From Labia minor (lineage: Eukaryota; Arthropoda; Insecta; Dermaptera; Spongiphoridae): a stretch of DNA of 64,000 nt. The notes beneath the pieces are model-generated. The model was not told the origin of the DNA. It was given only the letters and a program-made list of their open reading frames with translations, and did not search any database. Location of the stretch: contig OY720344.1 in the NCBI GenBank assembly GCA_963082975.1, forward strand, positions 81,828,053 through 81,892,052, written 5' to 3'. The position numbers and the translations under genes were made by a program. Shown piece after piece: positions 25,359-39,300 of the stretch; positions within the stretch are counted from its first letter, which is position 1; every line of letters begins with the position of its first letter.

Positions 25359-27358
25359 CATGTATTTTTTTAAAAAAAGTAAAGAATTTCTAGAGGAGCT
25401 ATAAAAATATATATAACAATTATTAAGAGAGATGATTTTAAAAAAATATATATGTAAATTAACACATCAAATTATAAGTAATTTAATAACCAAACTGCTA
25501 ACTTATTCAAAGTTATTACTAGATATTACTACATATTAGTAGCTAAAATTGTAAATTAAATTTTATAAATAAATAAATTAAATTTAACTATTATTTATAT
25601 ATTATAAAATCGTTGTCAGTTATAGTCAAAAAATTGTATTAAAAAAAAAAACTTGAATCCATTTAGTTTTGTATATTCACCTCAATATTGTTGTTATATC
25701 CCTTTAATTAAATAAAAAAAAATGTTTCCCCTCAGTGAAAAGTTTCTACATTATCGCAAGAATAGGTATATTGTTTATCTTTTGTTTTTAAAAACTTTTT
25801 AATCCGGGTGTGAATAAAAAAGCTTTTATATAAGATCCATTTTTGTCTGTCTGTGCGTTTATAGATGCATGTTGCTCATAAAAAAATAGTAAAATATTTG
25901 AATTTGAAGTTAAAACAGGAATGAATCAAAAATATTAAGTAATGAAATTATATTAACTTTGGATTTTTGAAAGAAAAAAAAAGAAACAAAAATTTGTGAA
26001 ATTTCTTCCAAACGCGCTAGCCATAGAAATTAATATTGAGCGAAACATGATCACATTATGACAATTTCTCTATGAGTCATCAAAGAAATATTAAGAAAAA
26101 TAAAACAGCTGGTTAAGAAATAATTACACTAGAAAGGTTAAAAATGCAGAGAATAGTTTATACTGCAATAACAATAAAAAAAGACGTTACGAGTTCCTTG
26201 CACTTATTTCACGTTATAAGTTAAATTACCAACGATTTACACAAAGCCAAAAAAAAAATATTCTTTATTGGGGTATTACTATGATAAAAATTAAATTTAG
26301 CTGATGTGTCCAATACACAATTTTATTAAAAAAAATTAATAATATAATATTATTATAATTATTAATATCTTAATAATAATAAATAATTATTTTTTAAAAA
26401 AAAGTAGATAATTCAGCTATTTTTCCTCTTGTTTGCAATTTCTTTTATTTTTTTTTTAAATTACCATAATTGGCAGACCAGCAGGTAGAGAGAGACTGTT
26501 TTTTTTTTTTTTGATTATCTGCTGGCCCAAGCTCTTTGTTCAAAAGCAGGGCTCTAAACTTTCCTATATACCATATGGTCTTTATAAGCACCAACCTGTA
26601 AAGTCATACCTCTTTTCCAATTAATTTCGTCTAACCTCAAACCACATTTTAATAAAAGAAATATTTTTTTAGTTTCAGATATTATAAATCGGTATATATG
26701 AATTTAATAAAATTATATTAATTAATGTTATTAAAGGTTTTATTTGATATTTTAATTTTAGATGCTAAAGAAATTCAGAAATGGATTTTTAAAATTGGCG
26801 CTTGAATAACATCGCACTGATGAAAATAAGGATTTTTATTGAAAAATATAAATATATATGTTTAGAAATATAATATGAATTGTTAAATTTTGTATAAATA
26901 TATCAATATAAATAAACGAGATTAAATTTTGATTCTTACATTACAAATAGGAATTATTCTGTTAGCAAATACTGTTTTATATACATAAAAAAATACATAT
27001 ATTAATAAAATGAGTTTTTTAAAATATAAAATAAATATAGAATGTTATTTGGGAATTGTTGTAAATAAAATCTTGTTACATTAATAATAAGAATATGTAT
27101 CGAATAGGCAAACAAGTATATCCAATGCAAGGGGAATTTTAGTTTATACTATGTTTGTACATGAAGCTAATATATGTTCAATTGTTCTAATAAATCAAAT
27201 ATAAAACACAACAATGCTGAAGAAAAAAAAGTAACAAAAAATAAATGAATAACTAAAAAAGATTTAAATGCAAATGCCTGTATATATTTATTTAATAGAT
27301 ATAAAAATATGCAATGAAATATTTATTTTTTTTTTTTATTTAACATTTTAATATTTTT
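25359..27358. other. AT-rich spacer, no gene seen
   Basis: AT-rich. A small inverted repeat (CCAGCAGGTA and TATCTGCTGG) separated by a poly-T run lies at about 26477-26525. Nothing else to report. Confidence 0.55.
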
Positions 27359-27954
27359 ACTCTCTCCAGAGATAGTATAGCGATCACGAAAATTTTCGAT
27401 GGCGAGATTTTGATGTTTTTATGCGATTTGAAGGTTCCTGAGACATTTTCACTAAGGTTGAGAAAAATGTCTGTGTGTGAGTGTATGTATGTAGACAAGA
27501 TTACTCAAAAACTGTTTGAGCTTGAATAATGAAATTTGGTCGACGAGCATTATTCAAAATTCGTAGTTTTCTATCAACTTTTGAGAAATGTAGCTCATCC
27601 GGAAGAAGGTCATTGTCTAGAACGTTTTGATTTTTTGTCCTCTAAACTGGCCGTAAAAATAAAGATAAATGTTTGATAGTTTTTCACATGATTAAAAATT
27701 GTATAAAACTGCTATATATAGAATTTCAGCTTGATTGAATCGCTGAAAGTACCAGTATAAATTTTTTAACACTGCAAATCACGCGCCAGCACGTGACGTG
27801 GTGCCATCAACAAAGAGCCAAACATGAGCTGGTTTAATAAATATTATTTATTAATTTTAATTTATAATTTATAATTAATTAAATTTAATTTAAATATAAT
27901 ATATGTTATTTAATCCAATTCAAATTGCAAGATAGTCGAGTGGAGACACTCCAG
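27359..27954 (+). mobile_element. Family A Helentron-like element, copy 6
   Basis: One of the two best copies. The 5' palindrome is TCTCTCCAGAGATAGTAT, then GCGATCACGAAAATTTTCG, a degenerate TG microsatellite (27471-27491), the CACGTGACGTG block (27790-27800), and at the 3' end GATAGTCGAG followed by the hairpin TGGAGACACTCCA and G. Confidence 0.85.
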
Positions 27955-29658
27955 CTTATTATAATATAATATTAAATGGGCTTTTAGTTACAAGGATTAA
28001 TGGAAAAATTTCTTTAAATTCAATAATCGATATGAGAGAAAAAAAGAGATTGACAGTGTAACAATTTTCAGAGGGAATGATTCTCAATAAAACGTTTCAT
28101 CCAATCAAGTAGAAATGATCAGTGATTGGGTGAATAAATAAGTTCGAACAAATGATAATTTCATTCTTACCCCTGATGACTAAGCTGGATATGGATTTAA
28201 GGTTTCATCAGAAGAAAATGAATGAATTCTTTATTTTCTTACCTGGAACAAAAAAGAGAGAGAGGAAAAGATTAGAGATAAGAAAAAAAAATATACCATC
28301 CCGATTGGGAAAAAATAAAATAAAAAAGAAAAAGAAAAAAAGTGAAGGATAATATTAAGAAAGTCGGGAGAAGTTCCACGTGAATGCACTTGGGGAGTCG
28401 AGACGCAAATTAAGGAAATCAAATTATTCAGAGGTGCTTGAATGTTTAATACTCGGGTAGCAACGTCCACTTGGCAACTCCATCGTTTGTCTGTCTGTTC
28501 GTTTCAACTCCCTGGAGGGGTAACAATTTGCAGAGAAAGGGTCAAATTGAAACAATCTTCTACTACAAGTAGAAAGAAATCTCTTAAAGGCATTTCAACT
28601 TCGAACTCGAATAAATTCTTCATGATAATTTAGGAATAATTTATTATGCAAAGAAAAAATATAAAAAAAAAAATGAGAAGAAAAATGATTGCAAATTTCA
28701 TCAAAATTTGAATAACTCAGCAAATAAATATATATATCAAATTGAGTCATTTTAATAGGAAAGAAAATATTCCTAATAATAGGTCAGGAAAACGTTGAAT
28801 AAATTGAAAATATGGCTACTTTGCATTTTAAGCTTTCTCGCTGACTATCATTTTATTTAGTCAAGGAGTATTTGATGTTAATAATAGGTATTGCATAATC
28901 AAAAATAATCATATATAATTTCAAATAATATATATATATATAATTTATAAAGTAAAATAAATTATAGATTTTACAAATACAACCATTTCTTTAAAAATTT
29001 GTAAAATATGTGGTAGTAATTAATAATTAGATCATTTTTAAGAATTTATAATCTAGAAAATTTAATTATATTATTTTATATATAAATTTTGATAGAATCA
29101 TACTTCTATTATATTTGGAAAGTTGCTTAAGTACTTAAATTATTTATTCTCATTATTTTTTTATATATATATATTCTTAATATACCTACATATATATTTT
29201 AGGTTTTAAAAAACACCAAGTGAAAGAAAATCCTTCAAAATGTATTCAGGTGAAAATATATCAATTCAAAAATAAATACATATACATATAGATATGAAAT
29301 ATTTCAGCTAGAATGGTCTAAAACAATTTAATATTAAATTAACTCTGGTTGTGTGTGCAATTTTAATATGGTGAGTTTGATCCATTTAAAATATTTCAAT
29401 AATTAATGAAAGATGGGGAAATTCCCATATGCCAGGATGCATTTAGGTAGGTTCTACGATATTATAAATAAAATTATTCAATAAAATAACAGTTAAAATT
29501 GAAATTGATTTGTTATTAAAATTATAATTACTCGATATTTTTATATATATATTTGTATAATAATATAATATTAATGAAATAATAGTTTAATAATAAATAT
29601 ATAATATTTATTTTATGTAATACAAAGATGAGATTAATATTTCAAATGTTAGTTTTTA
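27955..29658. other. AT-rich spacer with one GC-richer island
   Basis: An island at 28360-28600 carries short open frames on both strands without domain signs. The rest is AT-rich. Confidence 0.5.
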
Positions 29659-30257
29659 TTATATCGCCGAGATAGTATTGCGATCACGAAAATTGTCGAT
29701 GTCGAGATTTTGATGTTTTTATACGTTTTGAAGGTCCCTGAGTCATTTTCACAAAGGTTGAGAAAAATGTTTGTGTGTGTATGTGTATGCAGATAAGATT
29801 ACTCAAAAACGGTTTGAGCTTGAATAATGAAATTTGGTACTTGGGCATTATTCAAAATTCGTAGTTTTCTATCAACTTTTGAGAAATGAAGCTCAACCGG
29901 AAGAAAGTCATAACATAACCTACAACCTTTTGATTTTTTTTTCTCTAGAGTAACCGTAAAAATAAAGATATATATTTGATAATTTTTCACATGATTAAAA
30001 ATTGTATAAAACTGCTATATATAGAATTTCAGCTTGATTGAATCGCTGAAAGTACCAGAATAAATTTTTTAACACTGCAAATCACGCGCCAGCACGTGAC
30101 GTGGTGCCATCAACAAAGAGCCAAACACACGCTGGTTTACTAAATATTATTTATTAATTTTATTTAATAATTTATAATTAATTAAATTTAATTTAATTAT
30201 AATATATGTTATTTAATCCAATTCAAATTGCGAGATAGTCGAGTGGAGACACTCCAG
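29659..30257 (+). mobile_element. Family A Helentron-like element, copy 7
   Basis: Nearly identical in layout to copy 6, only about 1.7 kb away and in the same orientation. The 5' end is slightly eroded (ATCGCCGAGATAGT). CACGTGACGTG sits at 30093-30103, and the 3' end has GCGAGATAGTCGAG plus the hairpin TGGAGACACTCCA. The open frame on its minus strand is not a gene. Confidence 0.85.
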
Positions 30258-33200
30258 ATTTTTTAAATGATTAACAAATCAACAAAAATATTTCATAGAT
30301 AAGTAACGAATCCTATTGCCAATTTGAATAGTTTTATATTTTATTAATTATTAACAATGATATTAATAAGTTTGGAAATATTTTATTTCAATAATAATCA
30401 TATTTTTTTTTCCTTTGTATAGTGTGAGCTTTAATGTTTTATTTTTCATTGCATTCTGACGTGATAAATAAAATCTTAAAAAATTTCTCAACTGAAACTA
30501 ATTTTATTATCGTGCGTGTTTCATTTGCTGCGTGAGATGCGATCGGATGTCGGTGTTGTTTGCGTGTGTCGTTGTTGGTCTGACAGTGGCCGTCCCGGAA
30601 TTTTATTTGGTGGCGTGAAGAGATCCACATCTAAACCTCTCATTATAGTCCAACAGCAGCAGGAGCAGCAGCCTTCAGAAGAGATCACTCAGAGCCATCA
30701 TCAAAGGGGTTATTATTCTACAATTAAACATTCCTAGTTCTATCCCTACATCCTTCACCCCTAAACCTCTCCAGAAAAGGGTTTTATCTTCATCTATATT
30801 GGATCCAATGAATTGGAGAATATGCTCTTTCCTCTCATTGTTAAATCATTAATTTATCATTTATCATTTTTTTTTCATGACATTTACCCAACATTTCCTT
30901 TTTTTTTGAAAAAATATGCTAGTATTTTATCACTTATTTGAAATTAATTGGTAGAATTCATTCGTTGTCTGGTTAGGGTTAAAAAAAGTCAATTTTTATG
31001 ATGGGATATTTTTGTTCGTGTTATTTATTCTCTTTTCGCGAATGCAAAAAAAATAATATATATAATATTTTATATTGGCTATAAAGAATGTCAGAGTGTA
31101 AGGCACTTGGCAACAAATTTATAAGAAAAGTCTAATAAAAATTATTTATATGAACAATATATATCGAAATAGAAATGTCATATAAATTTATTTATTCGAT
31201 TATTTTAATTTAAATTATTAAATATTAGATAATTTGTGATAATTATTTTTTTTTTTGTAGCCAAAAACAACTAAAGTCGAAAAGTATAATTGAAACTTAA
31301 ATAATTTTGTGAAATGATTTTCATGGAAAGTTTTAAAATTTAAATATTCTCATTTTTTTATAAGAGGTAATATACTAAGTGTCAGTGATAGTGCCAGGAT
31401 TCTTAGCAGCTTCACAGCAACACAGTAAGTCCAAAATCTGTCAACCCTAAATCTCAATATCGACTCTTAGTCACACAGACTAAGACCCAGAAACCCAAAA
31501 TTATTTCCGCCTAAATTACCTCTTGAAAATGGCGCCAAAATGGGTGCCGAAACTTCGAGAAAACAACCACACAAACATACGTGATTATATCCCGGATAAA
31601 TCGGATAATAATAAAAATAATAATATATATATATATATATATTAATTTAAATTTAGGAAATTAATTTTGTATTTGTTAACAATATAAGTCATTTTTAATG
31701 CAATTTTTAAATAAAATGAATTGAAAACAAAATTTTTGGTAATTTTTTTTTTAAATCATTCAACTGTTGATATTATTAATTTCGTGTTATAATTTTGAAT
31801 ACCTCTCCTGAAATGACCTGTGTCATCCTTTAAGGACACTTCATCATTTCGAAATTCAGATCGTTTCCCGGATTCAAATTAACATAAGTGCATGAGGACC
31901 ATAAGGTCAGAACAATGAGATGCCAAGGAAACGTGTCTCGGTGCCTCGGGCGAGAATCTCTACCATCTGATTGGATTGGAAACAAATTGCTCATCTGCCT
32001 TCAGGATTCCTCTTCTCCATTATCATATTATATTTTTATTTAAGCCTCATCGAAAGAGAAAAAATAAATATAAAAAGAGAATAATTTTCTTACAATATAT
32101 ATGATTACATTAAATAATAATTGTAATAATTCTGTAATAAATTGATGTGCAATTTTTTTTTTTTAAATTAATCATATTTTTATTTTAATTATGAGAAAAA
32201 TTATTGTTATTATTTTATTGTGATGTTTATCTGGAATTAGAATTAAAAATGGCTACCTTATTTAACGAGTAATTTAATTTTTTTTATACTTATATTTTAA
32301 GGATATGCAAAAAGAAATTGTCTACTCTACTTGGACAAAAGAAATATTATGCATAGTCTCTATCAAGAAATTTTAATAAAAATAAATTATTTTGAAAGAA
32401 TTTGATAAAAAAAAATTATAATAAAGGCTAATTTTTTTTAAAAATATATATGTATATATATGTATATTTTCATGTTATATTCATATACTATATATTAGCC
32501 ATATTAATTTGAAACATTTTTCAATTCCATCTTTATATTTAACTTAATAAAAAAATGTAATAAAATAATATATTAATTGTAAATATAATTATGGCTGTAA
32601 TTTTTTTTTTAATATAATGGTGAAGATGTATGCATATGCCACCTTCGATCATTTAACATATTATACTCAAAATGTATTTATAAAAATAAAAATGAATGAT
32701 TAATCTGATATTCTAGTTCTGATAATTACATAAATTATATTTTTCTTAATTAAAAATAATAACATAAATTTAAATTATTTTTGTTTAAAAAAAAATATTA
32801 TCATTTGATGCTTTTACATTCTCTGATTTCTTTGGGTGAAATATGTAATCCATGTAATATTCATTATGATTAGGGTAGTATATAAATGTGATGTATAGTG
32901 AAAGAGTCGATGATAATAAATTTTTAATATTAAATGATAAATATTCTCCACCGGATGTCATCTATTAATATATAGGAATTATTTTTTTCCATCTAAGTTT
33001 GTTTAATAAATTTTAATTAACAAGCAGCATCCCCCATAATATTCCGTGATTATTTATAAACATAAATTGAATTTGTTGTAATATTTTGAAATAAATCTAC
33101 CTGGTGAGGTCAATGGAAGTTAATATTTCCCGTTCTTGTAACCCTGACACTAACCAGGCTCATGGTGAGAGAGGTTCATTAGCGTTGCTTGGGATTAAGC

Positions 33201-33810
33201 TACGATCGGCTGGTGGAAGGGGTACCCGATTGGTGGGGGCCCGAATGGGTGAATGAGGTGTCCGGTGGCCATTAATCAGCCCTCAGGCTAGTGATCGAGT
33301 CCCTCCCCTCCATTCAATTTCATCCCATTCGACGACTTGAAACGCCAGCAGTTCTAATTAGAAATTATAATCGCTGATCAGCAACAGATTTGAATATCAT
33401 ATTATCTCATGCAATAATAGCACCACTACACAAATGAAAACATGAGAAAATTGAAAATAAATAAATTAAGTAATTATTATGCATAAATAAATAAATAAGA
33501 AGACTGTCCTGTTAAAAACCTAAATATTATTATTTTTTCAATCATCGCATATCTATTAAGGAAACAATAAAATATATTAGGAAACGGTTTAATTCGAATT
33601 TGATAATATTTCACTAGAACAGTTAGTTATATATTATATAATTAATTGAAAGAGGTAAATTATATAATTAAAATATTTAGTTTAGTTTAAGTCTAAATAT
33701 ATCGAATGAATTGAGAATAATAAAAAATAAAGTTTTTAATTATTTAGCAAACGATTCGAAATTGATTATAATAAATTTGAAAATATTTTATATTTTTTGA
33801 GAAATTGTTT
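30258..33810. other. Spacer with several GC-richer islands, no gene proven
   Basis: Island 30510-30790 holds a 73-codon open frame with a glutamine-rich stretch (VQQQQEQQPSEEITQSHHQR) after a CTCATTATAG that could be a 3' splice site; it may be an exon but has no domain. Island 31380-31600 contains a CTTAGTC/GACTAAG stem-loop. Islands 31805-32015 and 33100-33360 lack long frames; the last is the most GC-rich of these. Confidence 0.4.
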
Positions 33811-34254
33811 TCACTTATCTCCACGAATCAAGCATTTTATTAACAGAAAAAAGTATTTTTAGCATGATGTCTGTCCGTCTGACCGTCAGTCCATATAGAT
33901 GTGTATAGCTTGGACGGCTCAACGGATTTTGATAAAATTTGGTAAATTTACTTAATGCATCAGTAACATGAATTCATCAACTTTTGATGTATATCCAGAA
34001 ACCGGAAGTTAAAATTAATTTTATATTCATTGTCCCAAAATATTTCACTTAAAATATAGTAGTAATTAATAATTGAGTAATTAAACTCATAATAAAAACC
34101 AAGAAAATATAATTTAGTCATTTTAATTCAAATTTTAAAAATATATATTTTTTTTACTTTAAATATATATATACTTTAAATATATATATATATATAGTTG
34201 TTTGGAAATTAATTTATTTCAAATCGTCGCCCGGTTCTGTGCCTGGCCACAGCT
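33811..34254 (+). mobile_element. Family B Helentron-like element, copy 2 (5'-truncated)
   Basis: Forward orientation. It starts inside the element at CTTATCTCCACGAATCA, so the TACCGACCGA end is missing. It retains the TCTGTCCGTCTGACCGTCAG microsatellite and GGCTCAACGGATTTTGATAA. The 3' end is the damaged inverted repeat (CGTCGCCCGGT) with the hairpin CTGTGCCTGGCCACAG. Confidence 0.8.
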
Positions 34255-34930
34255 CAATATTTAGAAATAATTTTATATTAATTTCTTTTAAATTTTGAAG
34301 AATATTTTATCGAAGTAATTTAATAAAATATATAAAATAGATTTAAGATTAAATTTCAAAATGTATTGAATTATTTGAGAAAATTAGAATGTAAGAAAAT
34401 CAAATTCAAGTGATAACAAAGAGTACGGAGAATCAAAATGTCACAAAGTAACCTTAGATTTTATAAAAGAAAAATTTTTTTATGACATTTTCATTTCAAA
34501 AGATTCTAAAATAGAAATGGCACATCACTTTAAAAAAAAAGGAAATGATTTTTTACTTTTTAGAGATTAACTTTTTTCAAATTTATTTATTTGTTTATAT
34601 ATAATTGATGTATACTGTGCGTTTATCTTGAACTAAAATAATAATTGAATAATTAAAATTAAAATAATCAAATATAATTATATTAGATAACAAAGAAAAT
34701 AATTAATAAACTCTTATAATTAGTTAGAGATTTAATAATAGCTTTAAAAAGTACATCTTTCTGCAATATAAAACTTTATAAATGGAATTTTAAAATTATT
34801 TAAAATTTAATTTTCTGTTTTCTGTTCATCTATTAAGTAGAGATATCAAGGGATGGATCTTGTTTTAAACTAAATCTTATGTTTTTTAACACATCTCGTT
34901 AAGAATTATATAATAAAAAAATTAATTCTA
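34255..34930. other. AT-rich spacer, no gene seen
   Basis: No motif or frame of note. Confidence 0.6.
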
Positions 34931-35440
34931 TGCGCACGGCAGTGCGCCGGCCAAGTTCCAGCAAGCCGCGCGCATGCCGTAAGTATATTTACACGAATGG
35001 TTTGGAGTCACTTTTGACCCCCCTGTATCTCAGTGCCTATTGCAAGTACAGAGATAAAATTTTATCTACGTAGTCATATACTAGAACTAAAGCAGTATGC
35101 CAAATTTCATATTTATAGCTTCAGTAGATCCTGAAATATGACCCTGTGAAAATAGCTTATTTTGGAACTGATTCACTGATTGGTCAACAAAATTCTTAGG
35201 GTATTTCCAATTGTCCTAGCGCTATGAAATTTGGCATACAGGTCGTGTGTTATAAGTAGGTTAACAAAAAATTATGAAATTTAAGAAATCGGTCAAGCTT
35301 GAGTTGTTATAATCGAATATCAATGCGATTTTAACGAATTCAAACGAATTCATTGGTTTTGTCAAAAACTAATCAAGCTAGGACTTCGAAATTTGGTATT
35401 AATTTAACAGATATAATTACCCTTGAACTATATATGTATT
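34931..35440. repeat. Candidate interspersed repeat with a GC-rich hairpin end
   Basis: It opens with the hairpin GCGCACGGCAGTGCGC and more GC-rich sequence (to about 34980). Text in the style of insect repeats follows: ATGCCAAATTTCATATTT and, inverted, GCTATGAAATTTGGCATA. Single copy in the window, so family status is inferred from style only. Confidence 0.4.
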
Positions 35441-37049
35441 ATTTGATTTAAAAAATATTGCACAATAAAGAAATTGAATTATTCACATTTTTTGTATTAG
35501 AAAAAGGGGTTAAGCACCTTTGTAGTTAAATCAACATAACAGCGCAGACAATAAACAAGATGAGCAAAAATTAGTAAAGCCCCAATGCCTACTCCTGGCT
35601 AAATAAGCATTTGATTAGTTTCCTTCCATCCTTGGACGTTTTCTTTGTATATTTAAATGTTATTAAATTTCTTTAATTCTTCCCCTTTCTGTTATTTGTA
35701 TTTCCCTTTTATTATTTAACAAAATATTTATTCAGTACATTTTAAAGGTTAGCACAATGAAAATTACTTCCTTTTCCTTTATATTTATTTAAAAACATTT
35801 AAGATTACAGATCAAAAATATGAAGATTTAGCACCAATGTATTTAATCTTGTAAAATAAATTCACAGATAATCATCTTAAAGAGATTGTACATTTAAAAT
35901 ATAATTGTTTTGTTTATTTATTATACACTTGAAAAAAAGAGTAAAAGTTAAATTTTTTACTCAAAAATGAATCATTATTATTTTATAAAATTGGTATAAG
36001 AATAATACTATTTATATATTATATTTAGGAGTAAAATATTAGAATAATTTATATATATATAAATAAATGGAAGTTCACTAATATGCAAATAATATGAATA
36101 TGGGACTGATAAAATTCACTGATGGTTAGTCAAGTAGTAATTTGTATTTGAGCAAATATATGGATTTATATTAAGATTATACAAATCGTATATTAGATTC
36201 AATGTTTATCTTGTTTAATGTTAAACATATATATGCAAGAGTAAAATCAACTTATATTCATAATATGGAAAATTTATTAGAAATTGGATTTTTTAAAGAG
36301 AAAATAAATTTGTTTTTTTCTTTTTTAACCGATATGAGTCGTTTTTAATTAAATTACATCGAATATTTTTATTATTATTTATAGAAACGATGTTTTTAAG
36401 TAATTGAAATAAATAGAATAGAATTATTCTACTTTGTTCAAGTTTTGAATTTGAGTGAGGATTGAGTGTAGATCTTGGTCTATTTTTTATTTTAAAGATT
36501 CATTTAATAATAAAAGTAATTCAAGATATATTCTTTCAACAAGGGTCGTGTATCAAGAAGTATTTTAAAAGATCATGAGCGAAAAAAATTCTCAAGTATC
36601 TTCACCTATAAAATATGTACGTTGGAGTTTGTTGGCTTTAGTGGCGTGTTTTCTTAAAGGCTAAGCTAAGTGCCGTGGAATACATACCGGATGGGATGCA
36701 TACCAATTGGTAATCACGTCACTTGGCAAAAGAAATCTCTCTTGTCTTTGTAAAACAAAAAATAATACATTCTATGATTTTCCTGCCAGGGTTGGAGTTA
36801 AACTAAAACCAAGAAGAATTATAGAAAAAATCATCGTGATGTCATTGGTAGTCAAGAAACAACCAAAGTTGCCAATTGTGATTGTGAAAACTAATTTGTT
36901 CCTGAAAAAATTTTGGGCTTTTTCGAATTTCAATGCATTTCTACTAGACTGTTGTTTAATAATCATTATATATATATGTTGTTTAATATCATTATAATCA
37001 GTCCCAAGTTGTGACAAAATTCATTGTCAATATCCTGCGATTTTACCAA
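35441..37049. other. AT-rich spacer with a possible degraded transposase trace
   Basis: At 36785-36900 the + strand reads RVGVKLKPRRIIEKII then VKKQPKLPIVIVK, which faintly recalls the helix-turn-helix linker of Tc1-type transposases. The match is weak and overlapping frames run both ways, so I do not call a gene. Confidence 0.3.
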
Positions 37050-37611
37050 GGGTAAAGCAAACAGTCGTTGGCCCCCTTAAACAACTCCTAGTGCCTTTAA
37101 TGCATATCTGGGCAAATTGCGGAACAATCTGTGTCAAATTAGGTTTGCAGAAAATAGATTCTATGAGCATTTTGATGAATAAAAAAAAATCATTTTTTCA
37201 TGACATTTTCATAAGCACTTTAAAAAAAAACTCCTAAAAAATACAGTTATTGGTCCCCTGTTATTCTAGAGTGATTATACGACCATACAACCAACGATTA
37301 CATAACCAAAGTTTATAGCGCAATTTTTAAAATAAAAATCTCTTATTATTTGTCTTAGTGAGAGGGGGCCAATGACTGCCCTCAGGGCCAACGACTGTAT
37401 AGTTTACCCCAGTGCTCCGCAACCGGTGTGACGCGGCACACTGGTTTGCCTTAAAGGAGATACATGAATATAAGAAATTTATATTTGTTTGATTTATAAT
37501 TATATTATATGCGGATTTCTAAGTTTCATTTGATCGCGGCAGCACACCTGTATCTCCTTTAAGGCAAACCAGTGTGCCGCGTCACACCGGTTGCGGAGCA
37601 CTGGTTTACCC
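37050..37611. mobile_element. Family C element, copy 2, interrupted by a hAT MITE
   Basis: The left end is GGGTAAAGCAAACAGTCGTT. The right end GACTGTATAGTTTACCC is split at 37410 by the inserted MITE and its target duplication. Removing the insert restores an end that reads GGGTAAACTATACAGTCGTT inward. The interior matches copy 1 closely. Confidence 0.8.
37410..37603. mobile_element. hAT MITE with perfect 55-bp inverted repeats
   Basis: Both ends start CAGTGCTCCGCAACCGGTGT and stay identical for about 55 bp, leaving an AT-rich centre of about 85 bp. The target duplication is a perfect GTTTACCC (37402-37409 and 37604-37611), fitting nnnTAnnn. No coding capacity. Perfect ends and duplication point to a recent insertion. 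Confidence 0.9.
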
Positions 37612-39300
37612 TACCAAAATACTGGAAGTAAATAAAAACAGAGTTTTCTCCTAGATTGCTTAAAGAGGGTATTTTTATTTTGTATTATAATGGTCTGGTA
37701 AATTCAAATTTGGAACGGTTATCATTTAAAAAATAGTTTGAATTGGTTATAAAAGATTGAAAACATTTGTTAGTATGGATAAAACATTTGTCAAGAGTAT
37801 GTATTGAGGGAGTAACATCATGATGGAATATTCGAGCATACTACAAGGAGACAAGACTTCTCTATTATATTGTAACACAAATGAGTACAATACTGGCTAC
37901 ATTATTCAGCTTACAATAGATCTATTATAAAGGTTCTGTTAAACCCTCTCAAAAGTCAATAATCAATGTATATATTGTCCATAAGGGTGCTAAGATGTTT
38001 ATTTGTAAATGTACGTTTAATTCAAAAATTAAATTAGGATCATTGGAATTATACTCTCATATGAATCAAATCAAATAAGTACACAAGTATATTCAATATT
38101 TCATATTTATTATAATATTATGGTTATCTTGAAATAGTTTAACATTGAAAATTCTTCCTTTTTGAATGATAAAAGATTCTATTTAATTTCAATTCATACA
38201 TTTATTATATTCAACATTTTTTTATACTAAGGTAAAAGAAATAATTAAAATTCAAATTTATTATATATAGAACAATATAGTTCATTAAGTCACCCTTCTG
38301 GTAGTTCGAAAAGACCCAGCTGTTAAATATCATCGAAACTGGTTGTTTAAATTCAGGTTAACCCATCGCCAATGGCATTCTGTTAAAAATATATTCGTCT
38401 GGTGGGGAGTATTAAAATATATTTTGTTGAAGGAAAGAGGAAAGGTGTTCTTCTCTTTTGTTTTGAATGTGTCTAGTAGTATAATACAACAACATATAAC
38501 AATTCACATTTGAATAGATTTGTAAATTACGTGAACCGCACATTTAGCAACCACCTGTCGTATGACTGGAATTTTCATTTAAATTTTATAATTCACACAT
38601 CTCAACGGATATTCAATAAAATATTCAAATAATTTTCTATAATAGAATTGTAATAAATATAATCCATCTTGATGGCCTTCAATAGAATTTTAAAATATAG
38701 ATAATTGGAATTTTTATTAATAATAATAAAGATAAAACAAAAAAATTCTATTGAAGATGTTTACTTGAAAATTAAACAAAAAATATAAATAAAAATAAAA
38801 GAAAGATAATATGTAATTGCAAATTCTTAAGATATCTAATGAACAGTTTATATAAATAAATAAATTTCTATAAATGCGTGTAGAAAAAATTATTATTATT
38901 ATTATTATTGATAACCAAATTTTGTTATTTTAATTAATTTAAAGAATTCATTTTGAGATAAGAATAAAATAAAATGTATTTTCCTAATCAATTTAACATC
39001 GGAGAGAAATTTTAGAAATTAAATCAATATATTAATTAATAAGATAGTTAGTTTGATTTCATTTAAATGAATAAATAAATATTTATTATTAACTTCCCAT
39101 AATATTACTTTATTTATTATAGGAATGAACTTTATAAATGTTTTCTTAAAATTTCAAGGTTAATATAGAATTTCTTAAAAATTTTAAAAATAAATCGATA
39201 AGCATAATAAAAAATAAAAGAAAAACAATTGATTGAGAAGATTAACGGATATATGTGTGGTTAATAATTAAATTATATATTTTAAAATTATTATTTTCAT
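37612..39300. other. AT-rich spacer, no gene seen
   Basis: Slightly GC-richer at 38285-38420 but with no frame or repeat I can name. Confidence 0.55.

Noticed and set aside
26477..26525. Small inverted repeat around a poly-T run
   Set aside because: Ten-base arms with a mismatch and a homopolymer loop; likely chance.
36707..37017. Frames of 96 (+) and 81 (-) codons
   Set aside because: A weak Tc1-like reading exists on +, but too short and uncertain to call a gene.
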